Shown here one piece after another: positions 15,567 through 16,198 of a stretch of 16,198 bases of DNA. Both the position numbers and the translations under genes were made by a program. Location of the stretch: assembly GCA_035293845.1 (NCBI GenBank), contig DATGMB010000002.1:1-16198 (forward strand), given 5' to 3'. The notes under the pieces are model-generated. The model was not told where the DNA came from, made no database searches, and worked only from the letters and a program-made list of their open reading frames with translations. Origin of the DNA: DATGMB01 sp035293845. GTDB lineage: Bacteria; Acidobacteriota; Terriglobia; Bryobacterales; Bryobacteraceae. The stretch's first letter is position 1. Every line of letters starts with the position of its first letter.

Positions 15567-15881
15567 ATGGAAGAAAAGGACATCGCTGCCCGCTTGGAAC
15601 GCATCGAGCACGTTACGGCCGCTCTCGCCGAGGAGCGCCGCAAGGATCGTGATGAGTACAAAACGCTTTGGCGCGAAACACAGCGGCACATTGACGAACT
15701 CGCCATTGAAACCCGCATCGCCATCGGACACCTGACGAAGCAGCTCCAGCAGTATCAGGAGCAAACCGAGCACCGCTTCCAGCAGTACGCCGACGCCGGC
15801 AAGGCCAGCGAAGAGCGAATCGCCAGGCTTACCGGTTCGATCGGCGAGCCGATCCGCCATCTGCCCCGGCCGCCGCAGTAA
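15567..15881 (+). CDS. Small hypothetical coiled-coil protein
   Basis: This 104-residue protein has no signal peptide and no membrane segment. Nearly its whole length (about residues 3-90) is charged, helical and heptad-like, for example ARLERIEHVTAALAEERRKD and LTKQLQQYQEQTEHRFQQYA, so it is predicted to form a coiled coil. No family or function is recognised. Its codon usage is less extreme in GC than that of its neighbours, but the frame is open from a clear ATG with AT-rich promoter sequence and a weak Shine-Dalgarno. It is convergent with the OmpH/Skp gene, with 19 bases between stops. A structural or adaptor role is possible, but nothing here proves one. Confidence 0.75.
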   Translation: MEEKDIAARLERIEHVTAALAEERRKDRDEYKTLWRETQRHIDELAIETRIAIGHLTKQLQQYQEQTEHRFQQYADAGKASEERIARLTGSIGEPIRHLPRPPQ

Positions 15882-15883
15882 GG

Positions 15884-15898
15884 GCAGCCCGGCGCTGC
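15884..15898. terminator. Small GC hairpin between convergent genes
   Basis: GCAGC and GCTGC form a perfect 5-base stem with a 5-base loop, filling most of the 19-base gap between the convergent stop codons. It could serve both genes, but it has no T-run on either strand, so it is only a weak candidate. Confidence 0.25.
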
Positions 15899-15900
15899 GG

Positions 15901-16198
15901 CTACTTGGCGCCCGTCTTCGGCGCCGCGGCCGCCGCCGGAACGGCCGCCTTGGCCGGATACGCTGCGTCGTACTCCTTTACGATCTCCGCCGTGATGTTC
16001 GACCCCGCATCCGCCCAGAGCACCGGCGTCTGCTGGCTGCTGACGTCGAGCACCATCCCGAAGCCATTTTTCCTGGCGTACTTCTGGATCAGCTCGTCCA
16101 TCTTCACGGCCATATCCTGCATGATCTTGCCTTCTTCCTGCTGGAGCTCGGCATTGAGGTCGTCGACGTCATGCTGCAGGTTGCGGGCGCCGCGCTGG
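15901..16198 (-). CDS. OmpH/Skp-family periplasmic chaperone, C-terminal part
   Basis: The gene enters from the right edge, and only the last 98 or so codons are present; the frame stays open to the edge, so the internal ATG at 16122 is not the real start. The visible part has a long charged helix (RNLQHDVDDLNAELQQEEGK, then MQDMAVKMDELIQKYARKNG). This is followed by GFGMVLDVSSQQTPVLWAD and SNITAEIVKEYDAAYP, the strand and C-terminal helix pattern of the Skp/OmpH family. Such proteins hold unfolded outer-membrane proteins in the periplasm and pass them to the BAM complex. The tail is Ala/Pro-rich. Its usual partners, such as bamA and lpxD, would lie beyond the window if present. Confidence 0.87.
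   Translation of the reverse strand, partial: QRGARNLQHDVDDLNAELQQEEGKIMQDMAVKMDELIQKYARKNGFGMVLDVSSQQTPVLWADAGSNITAEIVKEYDAAYPAKAAVPAAAAAPKTGAK

Overview
The window is chromosomal DNA from a GC-rich Gram-negative bacterium. It carries an OmpH/Skp-type periplasmic chaperone, Tat and Sec signal peptides, a secreted S9A prolyl oligopeptidase, a GH144-type glucanase and several secreted proteins of unknown function. This mix, together with frequent GTG and TTG starts, fits soil Acidobacteriota (Bryobacterales/Solibacter-like). That placement is inference from gene content; the window holds no rRNA or other marker gene. Coding density is very high, no intergenic stretch exceeds 150 bases, and no tRNA, rRNA, CRISPR array, insertion sequence or phage gene was seen.

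Layout. (1) 1-336, minus: the 5' part of an MBL-fold hydrolase gene. (2) 408-2121, plus: an arsenic operon, arsR, arsM (As(III) S-adenosylmethionine methyltransferase) and a thioredoxin-type arsenate reductase. A good promoter with an overlapping inverted repeat precedes arsR. (3) 2102-4338, plus: a protein that looks like an alpha/alpha-toroid (six-hairpin) fold, then a GT2 glycosyltransferase. These overlap arsC and each other, so the arsenic operon may run on into them. (4) 4339-5061, minus, and 5143-6072, plus: two divergent genes for secreted proteins of unknown role. (5) 6085-9657: a sugar locus made of a GH144-type glucanase (minus) divergent from a LacI-family regulator (plus), which overlaps an MFS transporter by 4 bases. 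A perfect 14-base palindrome with a central CG lies at the start site of a near-consensus glucanase promoter. (6) 9646-12168, minus: a hybrid histidine kinase with a periplasmic solute-binding domain and two receiver domains. It is divergent from a Tat-exported mannonate-dehydratase-like TIM barrel (12256-13329). (7) 13395-15518: a secreted prolyl oligopeptidase with a perfect in-frame 30-base tandem duplication. (8) 15567-15881: a small coiled-coil protein. (9) 15901-16198, minus: the C-terminal part of an OmpH/Skp protein.

How the parts work together. In the ars operon, arsenate would be reduced to As(III) by ArsC and methylated by ArsM under ArsR control. No efflux pump gene is in the window. 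In the glucan locus, an exported glucanase would release oligosaccharides, the MFS transporter would import a product, and the LacI regulator would repress the glucanase promoter until it binds a sugar. The sensor kinase and the mannonate-dehydratase-like protein may belong to the same sugar biology, but nothing in the sequence proves it. No wholly new system is evident. The observations most worth checking are the LacI operator and promoter, the 30-base duplication in the peptidase, the Tat-exported mannonate-dehydratase homologue, the ars operon leading into glycan-type genes, and a recurrent -10 element 6-9 bases upstream of start codons that suggests leaderless transcripts.
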